From Bovifimicola sp050309585 (GTDB lineage Bacteria; Bacillota; Clostridia; Lachnospirales; Lachnospiraceae), in the NCBI GenBank assembly GCA_050309585.1, contig JBNRML010000053.1:1-19476 (forward strand): 19,476 nt of DNA, written 5' to 3'. Made by a program: the position numbers and the translations under genes. The notes under the pieces were generated by a model. The model did not search any database. It saw only the letters and a program-made list of their open reading frames with translations, and had not been told where the DNA came from. Positions 6,498-13,153 of the stretch are shown one piece after another (the stretch's first letter is position 1; the number at the start of each line of letters is the position of its first letter).

Positions 6498-7685
6498 TTA
6501 AGCATTTTCGCCCTTTGAAATAAAGTCCTCATATAAAGGTGACATATTCCTAAGTCTCTCAACAATTCTTTTTAATTCCTCAATTGTATAATCCAAATCT
6601 TCCTTTGTAGTCTCTGAGGAAATTGTCACCCTTAGGGAACCATGTGCAATCTCATGTGGAAGCCCTATGGCCAGCAACACATGGGATGGGTCAAGAGAGC
6701 CCGATGTGCAGGCAGAGCCCGAAGAAGCATAAATTCCACTTTGGTCCAAAAGAATCAGCATGGATTCTCCCTCAATAAATCTGAAACAGAAATTTATGTT
6801 ATTTGGCAGTCTGTCTCTTCTATGTCCGTTAAGCTTTGAATATTTAATTTCTTTCGATACTCTCTCGATAAAATAATCCCTGAGTTCACATTGATAACTA
6901 ATATTGTTTTCCATATTCTTCATTACTATTTCCACAGCCTTACCAAATCCCACTATTCCGGGAACATTCAGTGTTCCTGCCCTTCTCCTTCTCTCCTGTG
7001 CCCCACCATGAATAAATGAGCCAATTTTTAATCCTTTCCGTATATAAAGCATTCCCACTCCCTTAGGACCATTGATTTTATGGGCACTTGCACTCAGCAA
7101 GTCAATTTTCATTTCCTCCACATCCACAGGAATATGTCCGAATGCCTGAACAGCATCAGTGTGGAAAATTATTCCCTTCTCCCTTGCCAGTTCCCCAATT
7201 TCTCTTATTGGCTGTATCGTTCCAATTTCATTATTTGCCATCATTACGGAAATTAAAATTGTGTCAGGTCTTATGGCATCCCGAAGCTCGTCCATTTTTA
7301 CCACACCATTTTCATCTACATTTACATAAGTGACTTCATACCCTCTTTTTTCCAGATACTCTGTAGTATGAAGAATTGCATGATGCTCAATTTTTGTTGT
7401 AATAATGTGCTTACCCTTATTTTGATATGCTTCTGCCGTGGCAACCAGTGCCCAGTTGTCTGATTCACTTCCCCCTGCCGTGAAATAAATTTCCTCAGAC
7501 TTTGCATTAATTGACTCCGCAATAATATCCCTAGCTTTGGTTACAGCCCTTCTTGTGTCTTCTGCGTAGGAATAAATTGCTGATGGATTTGCATAATTTT
7601 CAGAAAATAACGGCAACATTTCCTCCAGAACTTCTTTGCTTACCTTAGTAGTGGCAGCATTGTCCAAATATATGTTTTTCTTCAT
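6498..7685 (-). CDS. iscS: Cysteine desulfurase (IscS/NifS family)
   Basis: A 395-residue class V PLP aminotransferase that removes sulfur from cysteine as an enzyme-bound persulfide and hands it to IscU. The N-terminal IYLDNAATTKVSKEVLEEM is typical. The PLP lysine is Lys203 in SASAHKINGPKG. The catalytic cysteine is Cys326 in SSGSACTSGS, on the long loop of the group I enzymes. The ending lacks the classical IscS tail and is closer to the NifS/clostridial form. The start at 7685 has GGAGG 5 nt upstream; a GTG four codons earlier overlaps that site and is unlikely. It lies about 190 bp downstream of the Rrf2 gene, past a hairpin terminator at 7752-7798, which suggests partial read-through or its own promoter. 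Confidence 0.94.
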   Translation of the reverse strand: MKKNIYLDNAATTKVSKEVLEEMLPLFSENYANPSAIYSYAEDTRRAVTKARDIIAESINAKSEEIYFTAGGSESDNWALVATAEAYQNKGKHIITTKIEHHAILHTTEYLEKRGYEVTYVNVDENGVVKMDELRDAIRPDTILISVMMANNEIGTIQPIREIGELAREKGIIFHTDAVQAFGHIPVDVEEMKIDLLSASAHKINGPKGVGMLYIRKGLKIGSFIHGGAQERRRRAGTLNVPGIVGFGKAVEIVMKNMENNISYQCELRDYFIERVSKEIKYSKLNGHRRDRLPNNINFCFRFIEGESMLILLDQSGIYASSGSACTSGSLDPSHVLLAIGLPHEIAHGSLRVTISSETTKEDLDYTIEELKRIVERLRNMSPLYEDFISKGENA

Positions 7686-7751
7686 GATTACCTCCACATA
7701 ACCTAAATAATAATTTTTCTTATATTTCCTATATGTTTAGTATGATATATT

Positions 7752-7798
7752 TTTAAAAAATTAACGCATTTTCTTTATTTTTTTCGAATATGCGCTAA
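7752..7798 (-). terminator. Terminator or attenuator between the Rrf2 gene and iscS
   Basis: TTAACGCAT (7761-7769) pairs with ATGCGCTAA (7790-7798), including one G-T pair. On the minus strand the stem is followed by six T residues. It lies between the tandem repeats of the Rrf2 gene and the iscS leader. An intrinsic terminator here would lower iscS-iscU expression relative to the regulators. Confidence 0.7.
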
Positions 7799-7920
7799 TT
7801 CTTCCACTAAATTACATATTAATCTGACTGCTCATTCTTCCACTAAATTTCATATTAATCTGACTGCTCATTCTTCCATCAAATCACATATTGATCTGAC
7901 TGCTCATTCTGCCATCTGAC
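7798..7920. repeat. 36-bp tandem repeat (3.4 copies) spanning the stop codon of the Rrf2 gene
   Basis: Units are 7798-7833, 7834-7869, 7870-7905 and a partial 7906-7920, starting ATTCTTCCA or ATTCTGCCA. The unit overlapping the gene encodes the final residues (QNEQSDQYVI) and stop. The outer two units carry the same text with substitutions, and an in-frame TAA follows shortly. The 36-bp period is a whole number of codons. Confidence 0.92.
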
Positions 7921-8316
7921 AAGATCCTCAAGTGTGATACTGTCAACAACACTATTTACAGCATCATTTATTTTCTGCCAAACCCGGGCTGTCACACAGT
8001 TCTCCCTTTTGTCACACTCAATGCTGTTGTCTGCGCTGATACAGCTTACAGGCGCCAAGTCTCCCTCTGTCAGTCTCAAGATCATTCCAACAGTATAATC
8101 CTTTGGCTCCTTTGCGAGAAAATATCCCCCCTGTGCCCCCCTTATACTTCTCACACATCCTGCCTTATTAAGTGTGGAAATAATTTGTTCCAAATACTTT
8201 TCCGATATTCCCTGTCTCTTGGAAATATCTTTAATGCTGATTGGTTCTCCAATATTATAGGTTGCCAGATCAAGCATAAGTCTCAATGCATATCTTCCTT
8301 TTGTAGAAATTTTCAT
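7879..8316 (-). CDS. Rrf2-family transcriptional regulator (IscR/CymR type)
   Basis: A 145-residue winged-helix DNA-binding protein. The N-terminal MKISTKGRYALRLMLDLA is the family signature. The recognition region is ISIKDISKRQGISEKYLEQIISTLNKAG, followed by the wing VRSIRGAQGGYFLAK. Cys92, Cys101 and Cys107 (C-x8-C-x5-C) stand where IscR has its [2Fe-2S] cysteines, though the first gap is three residues longer. CymR-type cysteine sensors lack this trio, so an IscR-like Fe-S sensor is more likely. That is inference. Its ATG overlaps the stop of the LysR gene by 4 bp (ATGA), implying translational coupling. Position before iscS-iscU supports control of Fe-S and cysteine supply. The 3' end carries a 36-bp tandem repeat. 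Confidence 0.92.
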   Translation of the reverse strand: MKISTKGRYALRLMLDLATYNIGEPISIKDISKRQGISEKYLEQIISTLNKAGCVRSIRGAQGGYFLAKEPKDYTVGMILRLTEGDLAPVSCISADNSIECDKRENCVTARVWQKINDAVNSVVDSITLEDLVRWQNEQSDQYVI

Positions 8317-9224
8317 ACTAAAACAAACTCCTTGTATTTTAATATTTCATTTACATAATTTTGCCCAATTTCACTTAATACTGCTCCTTTTCTGGACAAA
8401 TATCCTATAGTCATGACCTCATCTGAGTTTAACTTTACGGCACAGTAATCCGTGCCATTTAAATCTTCACAAATAATACCTGAACACAGGGTGTAACCGT
8501 TCAAACCAACCATAAGGTTAAGCAGGGTTGCCCTGTCATTTGCCTTAATTATCTGTTTATATTTATATGTGCTTAGAACCTCTTCTGCATAATAAAAGGA
8601 GTGGTATTCTCCCTGCTCGAATGAAAGACATGGATATTCCTCCAAATCCTCCAAATCAATTATATCTTTATTTGCCAAAGGATTTCCCTTCCACATATAC
8701 ACGTAAATATGGCATTGAAAAAGCTCATGAAACTGCAGACCGTATTCATGAAATATTTTTTCCAATACCTTTTTATTAAAATCATTTATATACAATATTC
8801 CTATTTCGCTCTTGAAATTTTTAACATCTTCAATCACCTCATAGGTTTTTGTCTCATGTATGGCAAATTCATATTCTGACATACCATATCTTTTTACAAC
8901 CTCCACAAATGCATTTACTGCAAATGTGTAATGCTGAAGAGAAACACTAAAACGCTGCTTAATGTTCTTCTTCTGGATGTATTTTGCATCCATAAGCTCA
9001 TATTGCTCCACAACCTGCCTGGCATATCCAATAAACTCTTCACCCTCAGGGGTAATCCTTATTCCCCTGTTTGTTCTTATGAAAATCACTACACCAGTTT
9101 CCTCCTCCAGCTCCTTAATGGAAGCTGAAAGACTAGGTTGGGATATGAACAGCTCTCTTGCCGCCTCATTCATCGAATTGGCATTTGCAACCTTAATTGC
9201 ATATCGTAGCTGAGCTAATGTCAT
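8313..9224 (-). CDS. LysR-family transcriptional regulator
   Basis: A 303-residue LysR-type protein. Residues 1-60 form the winged helix-turn-helix (LAQLRYAIKVANANSMNEAARELFISQPSLSASIKELEEETG), with the usual IRTNRGIRITPEGEEFIGYA wing following. Residues from about 90 form the co-inducer-binding domain, which is divergent, so the ligand cannot be read from sequence. GAGGTGG lies 3 nt upstream of the ATG. It starts 27 bp after cysK and overlaps the Rrf2 gene by 4 bp, so all three are in one operon. Location suggests a CysB/CysR-like role, sensing O-acetylserine or a similar sulfur metabolite; this is context inference only. Confidence 0.9.
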   Translation of the reverse strand: MTLAQLRYAIKVANANSMNEAARELFISQPSLSASIKELEEETGVVIFIRTNRGIRITPEGEEFIGYARQVVEQYELMDAKYIQKKNIKQRFSVSLQHYTFAVNAFVEVVKRYGMSEYEFAIHETKTYEVIEDVKNFKSEIGILYINDFNKKVLEKIFHEYGLQFHELFQCHIYVYMWKGNPLANKDIIDLEDLEEYPCLSFEQGEYHSFYYAEEVLSTYKYKQIIKANDRATLLNLMVGLNGYTLCSGIICEDLNGTDYCAVKLNSDEVMTIGYLSRKGAVLSEIGQNYVNEILKYKEFVLV

Positions 9225-9251
9225 ATTCCACCTCGTTTTTCATATAAATAT

Positions 9252-10178
9252 CTAGTTATTAAACAATGCTGTAGATAAATACCTGTCTCCTGAATCCGGA
9301 AGAAGTGCAACAATTACTTTTCCTTTATTTTCAGGTCTTTCTGCAAGTGTTTTTGCTGCCTTAAGAGCGGCACCTGAAGAAATACCAACCAATGCCCCTT
9401 CTGTTCTGGCAAATTTGCGTCCTTCTTCAAAGGCATCCTCATTTTCAATGGTAATTATTTCATCATATATTTTTGTATTTAATATTTCTGGCACAAATCC
9501 TGCACCGATACCCTGAATCTTGTGTGCTCCCGGTGTTCCCTTTGATAAAACCGGACTTGTTGCCGGTTCAACTGCAACAACCTTTACGTCAGGATTTTTA
9601 CTCTTTAAGTATTCACCAACTCCTGTAACTGTACCACCTGTACCAACACCGGCAACAAAAATATCTACCTTGCCATCCGTCTGCTCCCATATTTCAGGAC
9701 CGGTAGTTCTAAAGTGCACCGCAGGATTTGCCTCATTTGTAAACTGACCAAGTATGATGGCTCCATCAATGGTCTTCGCAAGCTCCTCTGCCTTTTCTAT
9801 GGCACCCTTCATACCTTTGGCACCCTCTGTAAGCACAAGCTCTGCTCCATATGCCTTCAAAAGATTTCGTCTCTCAACACTCATTGTATCCGGAAGGGTA
9901 AGCAACGCCTTATAACCTTTTGCAGTTGCAACTGCCGCGAGACCAATACCTGTATTACCACTGGTTGGCTCAATAATAGTTGCTCCAGGCTTTAAAATCC
10001 CCTTCGCCTCTGCATCCTCAATCATAGACAGTGCAACACGGTCCTTTACAGAACCTGCCGGATTAAAATACTCAAGCTTTGCAAGAATAGTTGCACCTGC
10101 ACCTTCTGCATATTTGTTTAGCTTTAACAATGGGGTTTTTCCCACCAATTCTAATATACTTTCATTAAATTTACTCAT
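9252..10178 (-). CDS. cysK: Cysteine synthase A (O-acetylserine sulfhydrylase)
   Basis: A 308-residue PLP enzyme that makes cysteine from O-acetylserine and sulfide. The PLP lysine is Lys45 in NPAGSVKDR. The substrate loop TSGNTG is at 72-77, the phosphate loop is GVGTGGT, and ISSGAA near the C-terminus holds the pyridine-binding serine. Length and the KIQGIGAGFVPEIL segment match CysK closely. The start at 10178 has GGAGG 8 nt upstream. It is the first gene after a near-consensus promoter (10286-10314) with an inverted repeat at the start of the message. Downstream come the LysR and Rrf2 regulators, then iscS and iscU. Its product is the substrate of IscS two genes on. Confidence 0.96.
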   Translation of the reverse strand: MSKFNESILELVGKTPLLKLNKYAEGAGATILAKLEYFNPAGSVKDRVALSMIEDAEAKGILKPGATIIEPTSGNTGIGLAAVATAKGYKALLTLPDTMSVERRNLLKAYGAELVLTEGAKGMKGAIEKAEELAKTIDGAIILGQFTNEANPAVHFRTTGPEIWEQTDGKVDIFVAGVGTGGTVTGVGEYLKSKNPDVKVVAVEPATSPVLSKGTPGAHKIQGIGAGFVPEILNTKIYDEIITIENEDAFEEGRKFARTEGALVGISSGAALKAAKTLAERPENKGKVIVALLPDSGDRYLSTALFNN

Positions 10179-10223
10179 TACACATACCTCCATTCTAATG
10201 AATTTCCTCTCGGAATCTTTTTC

Positions 10224-10283
10224 GCATATGCCTTTCTGGCTATGCTTTTAATTCATACTTTTTCAGTAGGAACTGTATGAATT
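10224..10283 (-). promoter_or_regulatory. Leader region of the cysK message: operator-like inverted repeat plus a hairpin
   Basis: AATTCATAC (10250-10258) is exactly inverted by GTATGAATT (10275-10283), ending 2 bp from the -10 box, so it covers the predicted transcription start. It may be an operator for the downstream LysR or Rrf2 regulator, or a 5'-end hairpin. A second hairpin is at 10224-10245 (GCATATGCC with GGCTATGC). I saw no T-box or known riboswitch motif in the ~100-nt leader. Confidence 0.6.
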
Positions 10284-10285
10284 AC

Positions 10286-10314
10286 ATTATAGGGAGGTTA
10301 TTGTATTTTGTCAA
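10286..10314 (-). promoter_or_regulatory. Consensus sigma-A promoter of the cysK operon
   Basis: On the minus strand TTGACA (10314-10309) and TATAAT (10291-10286) are separated by exactly 17 bp. Both boxes are perfect consensus, so repression rather than activation is the likely mode of control. Confidence 0.9.
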
Positions 10315-10381
10315 CAATATGAAATATCCATTATTTCTATTGCCTGTTATAGTTTTTAATTATAATCAAAAATACTGCAGG

Positions 10382-11968
10382 TTAAAGATCCGCTTTTTCT
10401 ATGGTAATAAGTGTGTCCATATCCCCTGCACCTATTTCCATTATTCTGTTTGCCTGCCTTGCCACAATCTGTTCGAAATAATTTCTGACAGCCCTGGCAT
10501 TTGCAAAATTTTCTCCGCCGTCTGCAATCAGCTTACCAATATTATAAAGCAATTCTTCTTCTGCATCATCACTTATAAGATAATCCTGCTCCCTGCACAT
10601 CTGGTGGAAAATCTCATTCAATTGCCCCGCAGTGTAATCTTCAAATGTAATATGCTTATTAAATCTCGAGCGAAGTCCGGGATTAGAATTAAGAAAATCC
10701 TCCATTGGCTCCGGATATCCGGCAACTATTACAACAAAATTTTCTCTTCTGTCCTCCATTATTTTTAGCAGGGTGTCAATGGCTTCCTGTCCAAAATCCC
10801 CCTCCATTTTGTAGCTTGAAAGGGTATAAGCCTCGTCTATAAAAAGAATTCCACCCATTGCCTTGTCTGCAAGCTCAGTGACTTTTTCTGCTGTCTGTCC
10901 CATGTAACCGGCAACCATTCCTGCACGGTCTGTCTCGACGAGGTGACCACTTTTAAGTATGCCGAGACATTTATATATCTCTGCCATTTTTCTTGCCACA
11001 GTTGTCTTTCCTGTACCGGGGTTTCCTGTGAAAACCAGATGATTTGACATAACGGGAAGCTTCAGTCCCCGCTCCTCCCTGAGTTTTCTCACCATCAGAA
11101 TATTTACGAGGCTGTGAATCTCCTTTTTCACGCCTAAAAGTCCAATCATTCCGTCTATTTCATCCAAAATCTTCTTTATTTCGGCCTGCCTGTTAACATT
11201 GTTTACATCAAATTCACCGTTTTCAGAAACAGATTTTGAGACTGCTGCCTCATCTTCATCCCGTTTTCTTTTCGCCTCAAGCCACTCTTTTTCTTCCTTC
11301 TGATCTCTTTCTTTACCTGCCCTGTTGTAGCTCTCATTGATAACTTCGAACATTTTATCACTTTCAGGGTCGCTAAGAGTTTTTTTATCTGTTTTAACTT
11401 TTTTATCTGTTTTCTTTTTTTCGTCCTCTTTTTTCACGGCAAAATAGCTGTTATTTTGTACTCTTGACTCCTCATTTATAATATCTGAATCCTCTGCATT
11501 AAGAATGACCCTTAAAATTTCCTGGGCAAATTTATCCAATGCGCTGACCTGATAAGGCAGTTTCAATGAATTGCATGTAATCACCATATATCCATATTTT
11601 TTTATTGTTTTATATAAAACCCTGGAATCCTTCATGAAATTACAAAAGCTCGCCTGATTTTTTCTTCTTTCTTCACCAATAATATACAAAACAGAATCGG
11701 GTATTCTCTGCAAAAAACCACCGTTTACACTTTTATTCTCGTGGTATCTCGAATACAACACAGACTCTGTAAAAGGCTGTTCATAAATACTGCACAGCAT
11801 CTTCAATTCCGATTTGTCAATTATTCCATCAAGAGCTGCCAATAAATATCCCATCTTTAGCAAATCATCCATAAAAAGCTTTTTAAGCTCCCCATCCTTA
11901 TATTTTCTACCCTCATAATTCCCACAAATATCAATACTCTGTTTTAATAAAAATGTAAATTCTTCCAT
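10382..11968 (-). CDS. CbxX/SpoVK-type AAA+ ATPase with a TerB-like N-terminal domain
   Basis: A 528-residue protein in three parts. Residues 1-160 are alpha-helical; 32-60 (LLKMGYLLAALDGIIDKSELKML) match the A-x-x-DG-x-I-x-x-x-E pattern of TerB-like domains. Residues 165-260 are a highly charged, Lys/Glu-rich linker. Residues 270-528 are a AAA+ module of the CbxX/CfxQ/SpoVK group: Walker A GNPGTGKT (315-322), Walker B ILFIDE (374-379), and the arginine finger in NPGLRSRF (429-436). Such ATPases remodel protein complexes; EccA and SpoVK are relatives. No client is visible nearby. The ATG at 11968 is set by GGAG 6 nt upstream, which belongs to a dispersed repeat (copy B). The stop lies about 70 bp before the cysK -35 box, with no strong terminator. 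Confidence 0.88.
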   Translation of the reverse strand: MEEFTFLLKQSIDICGNYEGRKYKDGELKKLFMDDLLKMGYLLAALDGIIDKSELKMLCSIYEQPFTESVLYSRYHENKSVNGGFLQRIPDSVLYIIGEERRKNQASFCNFMKDSRVLYKTIKKYGYMVITCNSLKLPYQVSALDKFAQEILRVILNAEDSDIINEESRVQNNSYFAVKKEDEKKKTDKKVKTDKKTLSDPESDKMFEVINESYNRAGKERDQKEEKEWLEAKRKRDEDEAAVSKSVSENGEFDVNNVNRQAEIKKILDEIDGMIGLLGVKKEIHSLVNILMVRKLREERGLKLPVMSNHLVFTGNPGTGKTTVARKMAEIYKCLGILKSGHLVETDRAGMVAGYMGQTAEKVTELADKAMGGILFIDEAYTLSSYKMEGDFGQEAIDTLLKIMEDRRENFVVIVAGYPEPMEDFLNSNPGLRSRFNKHITFEDYTAGQLNEIFHQMCREQDYLISDDAEEELLYNIGKLIADGGENFANARAVRNYFEQIVARQANRIMEIGAGDMDTLITIEKADL

Positions 11969-12117
11969 AATGATCTCCATTTCTGAGCGTATTTACGCGA
12001 AGAGGCGAATAGAAATCTGCGCAGGCAGTTTCTCTTCTGCCATCAGGGCTATTTGCCTTCGCTCAGAAGCAAATAGCTGTGTGAAAAATAAGGGCATCAG
12101 CCTTATTTTTCACACTA
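11966..12117 (-). repeat. Full copy of the dispersed start-site repeat (copy B)
   Basis: On the minus strand it starts with a hairpin (12079-12115, 15-bp perfect arms), then a folded module with outer arms TCTGAGCG (11982-11989) and CGCTCAGA (12060-12067), and ends in AGAAATGGAGATCATT followed by the AAA+ ATG. Inside the module CGAAGAGGCGAATAG pairs with CTATTTGCCTTCG, and GGCAG with CTGCC. It fills the whole gap between the Gx gene and the AAA+ gene. The module is nearly identical to 126-221. Confidence 0.85.
12079..12115 (-). terminator. Hairpin of repeat copy B, likely terminator of the Gx-protein gene
   Basis: Fifteen perfect base pairs (12079-12093 with 12101-12115) across a 7-nt loop; on the minus strand the 3' arm contains ATTTTT. 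It begins 20 bp beyond the Gx gene stop codon. Confidence 0.65.
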
Positions 12118-12134
12118 CATTACCACTGCTTTCC

Positions 12135-12626
12135 TCATCCTCTTATCGCTGATATCCTGTCTAAAACAATCCTTGACATGAATCCAATAATGGCTCCGGT
12201 GATAACACCAGCTATCATAAGCACCGGAAAATACATTCCCACCGCAAGATTTTTCACAAAAAAGATTGCTGTAAAAAGCTGTCCCATATTGTGACTCACA
12301 CCACCCGCAACACTTACTCCAATCATTGAAAACTGCCTGGTTCTTTTTAGAAGCCACATTATCGCAATACTTAATAATCCCCCTGCCAGACTGTACCATA
12401 TAGTCATGACATTTCCAAACAATATCCCCGTGAGTATGACTCTCAATATGCTTATTATTAGCACATCATAAAAACTTATGGTATATAATCCCACAACTAT
12501 TACTATATTTGGAATACCTAATTTCACTCCCGGTATTCCAAAATCTACCGGTATCAATGCCTCCACATAGGAAAAAATCATTGCCAGTGCAATCATTATT
12601 GCTGAATATGCTACCTTCCTGCTCAT
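12135..12626 (-). CDS. Gx transporter family / heptaprenyl-diphosphate-synthase-component-I-like membrane protein
   Basis: A 163-residue integral membrane protein with about five hydrophobic segments. AYSAIMIALAMIFSYVEALIP, the KLGIPNIVIVV segment and GGLLSIAIMWLLKR resemble the Gx transporter family (Pfam Hpre_diP_synt_I), which is related to ECF-type S components. The family name implies prenyl-diphosphate synthesis, but a small-molecule uptake role is equally possible; no ligand is evident. I chose the ATG at 12626; GAGG lies 11 nt upstream, a rather long gap. A TTG at 12671 would make it overlap the preceding gene and add a hydrophilic leader. Following a NusG-domain-II gene is the usual arrangement for this family in Firmicutes. 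The ribosome-site region is a variant of the dispersed repeat. Confidence 0.8.
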   Translation of the reverse strand: MSRKVAYSAIMIALAMIFSYVEALIPVDFGIPGVKLGIPNIVIVVGLYTISFYDVLIISILRVILTGILFGNVMTIWYSLAGGLLSIAIMWLLKRTRQFSMIGVSVAGGVSHNMGQLFTAIFFVKNLAVGMYFPVLMIAGVITGAIIGFMSRIVLDRISAIRG

Positions 12627-12630
12627 TACA

Positions 12631-12660
12631 TTTTGATCCTCATTTTTCACACTATTTTCT
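12631..12660 (-). repeat. Variant of the dispersed start-site repeat at the Gx gene
   Basis: On the minus strand AGAAAATAGTGTGAAAAATGAGGATCAAAA repeats the elements of the other copies in a different order: TAGTGTGAAAAA comes before ATGAGGAT. It overlaps the last codons of the NusG-domain-II gene. Confidence 0.45.
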
Positions 12661-12984
12661 GATTTCAACAACCAGCTTGTGGGGCAAACACACTATAGTC
12701 TGATTTTCTTTTGAAATCTTACCCTGTCTTTTGCAATAACCATCCGGACAGTCTGCTTCGTTCATATAAACCTGCCTGTCTTTAATTATTATAACATTTT
12801 TTCCCACATCCGTATTTATTTCTATTTCATTTTCCTTATCAATTGGATAACTCCCATATTCTTTTCCATCAATCTTAACAACAACAGTCTTTCCGTTGTC
12901 ATTACCTAAAAATTTTATCATGAAAAATGCCACAAAGGCAATGATAATTAAAACTGCTGACAAAATAAAATCCTTTTTTTTCAC
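12652..12984 (-). CDS. NusG domain II-containing membrane-anchored protein
   Basis: A 110-residue protein. Residues 6-26 form a membrane anchor (FILSAVLIIIAFVAFFMIKFL) preceded by KKKK-type positive charges, so the rest is extracytoplasmic. Residues 33-108 are a NusG domain II-like beta domain (Pfam NusG_II) with conserved Cys79 and Cys84 (DCPDGYC) and Cys99 (VCLPHKLVVEI). Function is not established; such proteins co-occur with Gx-type membrane proteins and electron-transfer gene clusters. A GTG start at 12984 is favoured, since GGAG lies 6 nt upstream, whereas an in-frame ATG four codons earlier overlaps that site and has none of its own. The ribosome site is part of the dispersed repeat. 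Confidence 0.85.
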   Translation of the reverse strand: MKKKDFILSAVLIIIAFVAFFMIKFLGNDNGKTVVVKIDGKEYGSYPIDKENEIEINTDVGKNVIIIKDRQVYMNEADCPDGYCKRQGKISKENQTIVCLPHKLVVEIRK

Positions 12985-13003
12985 ACTAATCTCCATTTCT
13001 GAG
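12974..13003 (-). repeat. Start-site end of the dispersed repeat at the NusG-domain-II gene
   Basis: On the minus strand GCTCAGAAATGGAGATTAGT is followed by GTG and AAAAAA. It matches copy A and the orphan copy at 4479 to within a base or two. The folded module is absent here, so this is an end fragment. Confidence 0.75.
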
Positions 13004-13018
13004 CAAATTTATACACTA

Positions 13019-13050
13019 ACAGCCAGACCTCTATTCGAAAGCCTGGCTGT
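13019..13050. terminator. Hairpin upstream of the NusG-domain-II gene
   Basis: ACAGCCAG (13019-13026) pairs with CTGGCTGT (13043-13050); the plus strand continues CTTTATAG. It lies in the leader of the minus-strand genes, so it may be a leader structure rather than a terminator. Confidence 0.45.
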
Positions 13051-13071
13051 CTTTATAGTTAAATTACTATT

Positions 13072-13104
13072 CTACAGTGCTCTAACTAACCCACAGCACT
13101 GTAG
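13072..13104 (-). terminator. Hairpin after the ABC ATPase gene
   Basis: CTACAGTGCT (13072-13081) pairs perfectly with AGCACTGTAG (13095-13104) across 13 nt. It lies about 50 bp beyond the ATPase stop codon. There is no clear T run on the minus strand. Confidence 0.5.
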
Positions 13105-13153
13105 ACTATTTTGACACAAAACATTTACTATTTCAACAAAAATAATATATATT

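Noticed and set aside
7798..7920. Possible CRISPR array
   Set aside because: The 36-bp units are directly adjacent, without spacers, and they overlap the coding end of the Rrf2 gene; no cas genes are present.
10179..10283. T-box or other cysteine riboswitch in the cysK leader
   Set aside because: The leader has two inverted repeats but no T-box sequence (AGGGTGG-like) and is too short for the full element.
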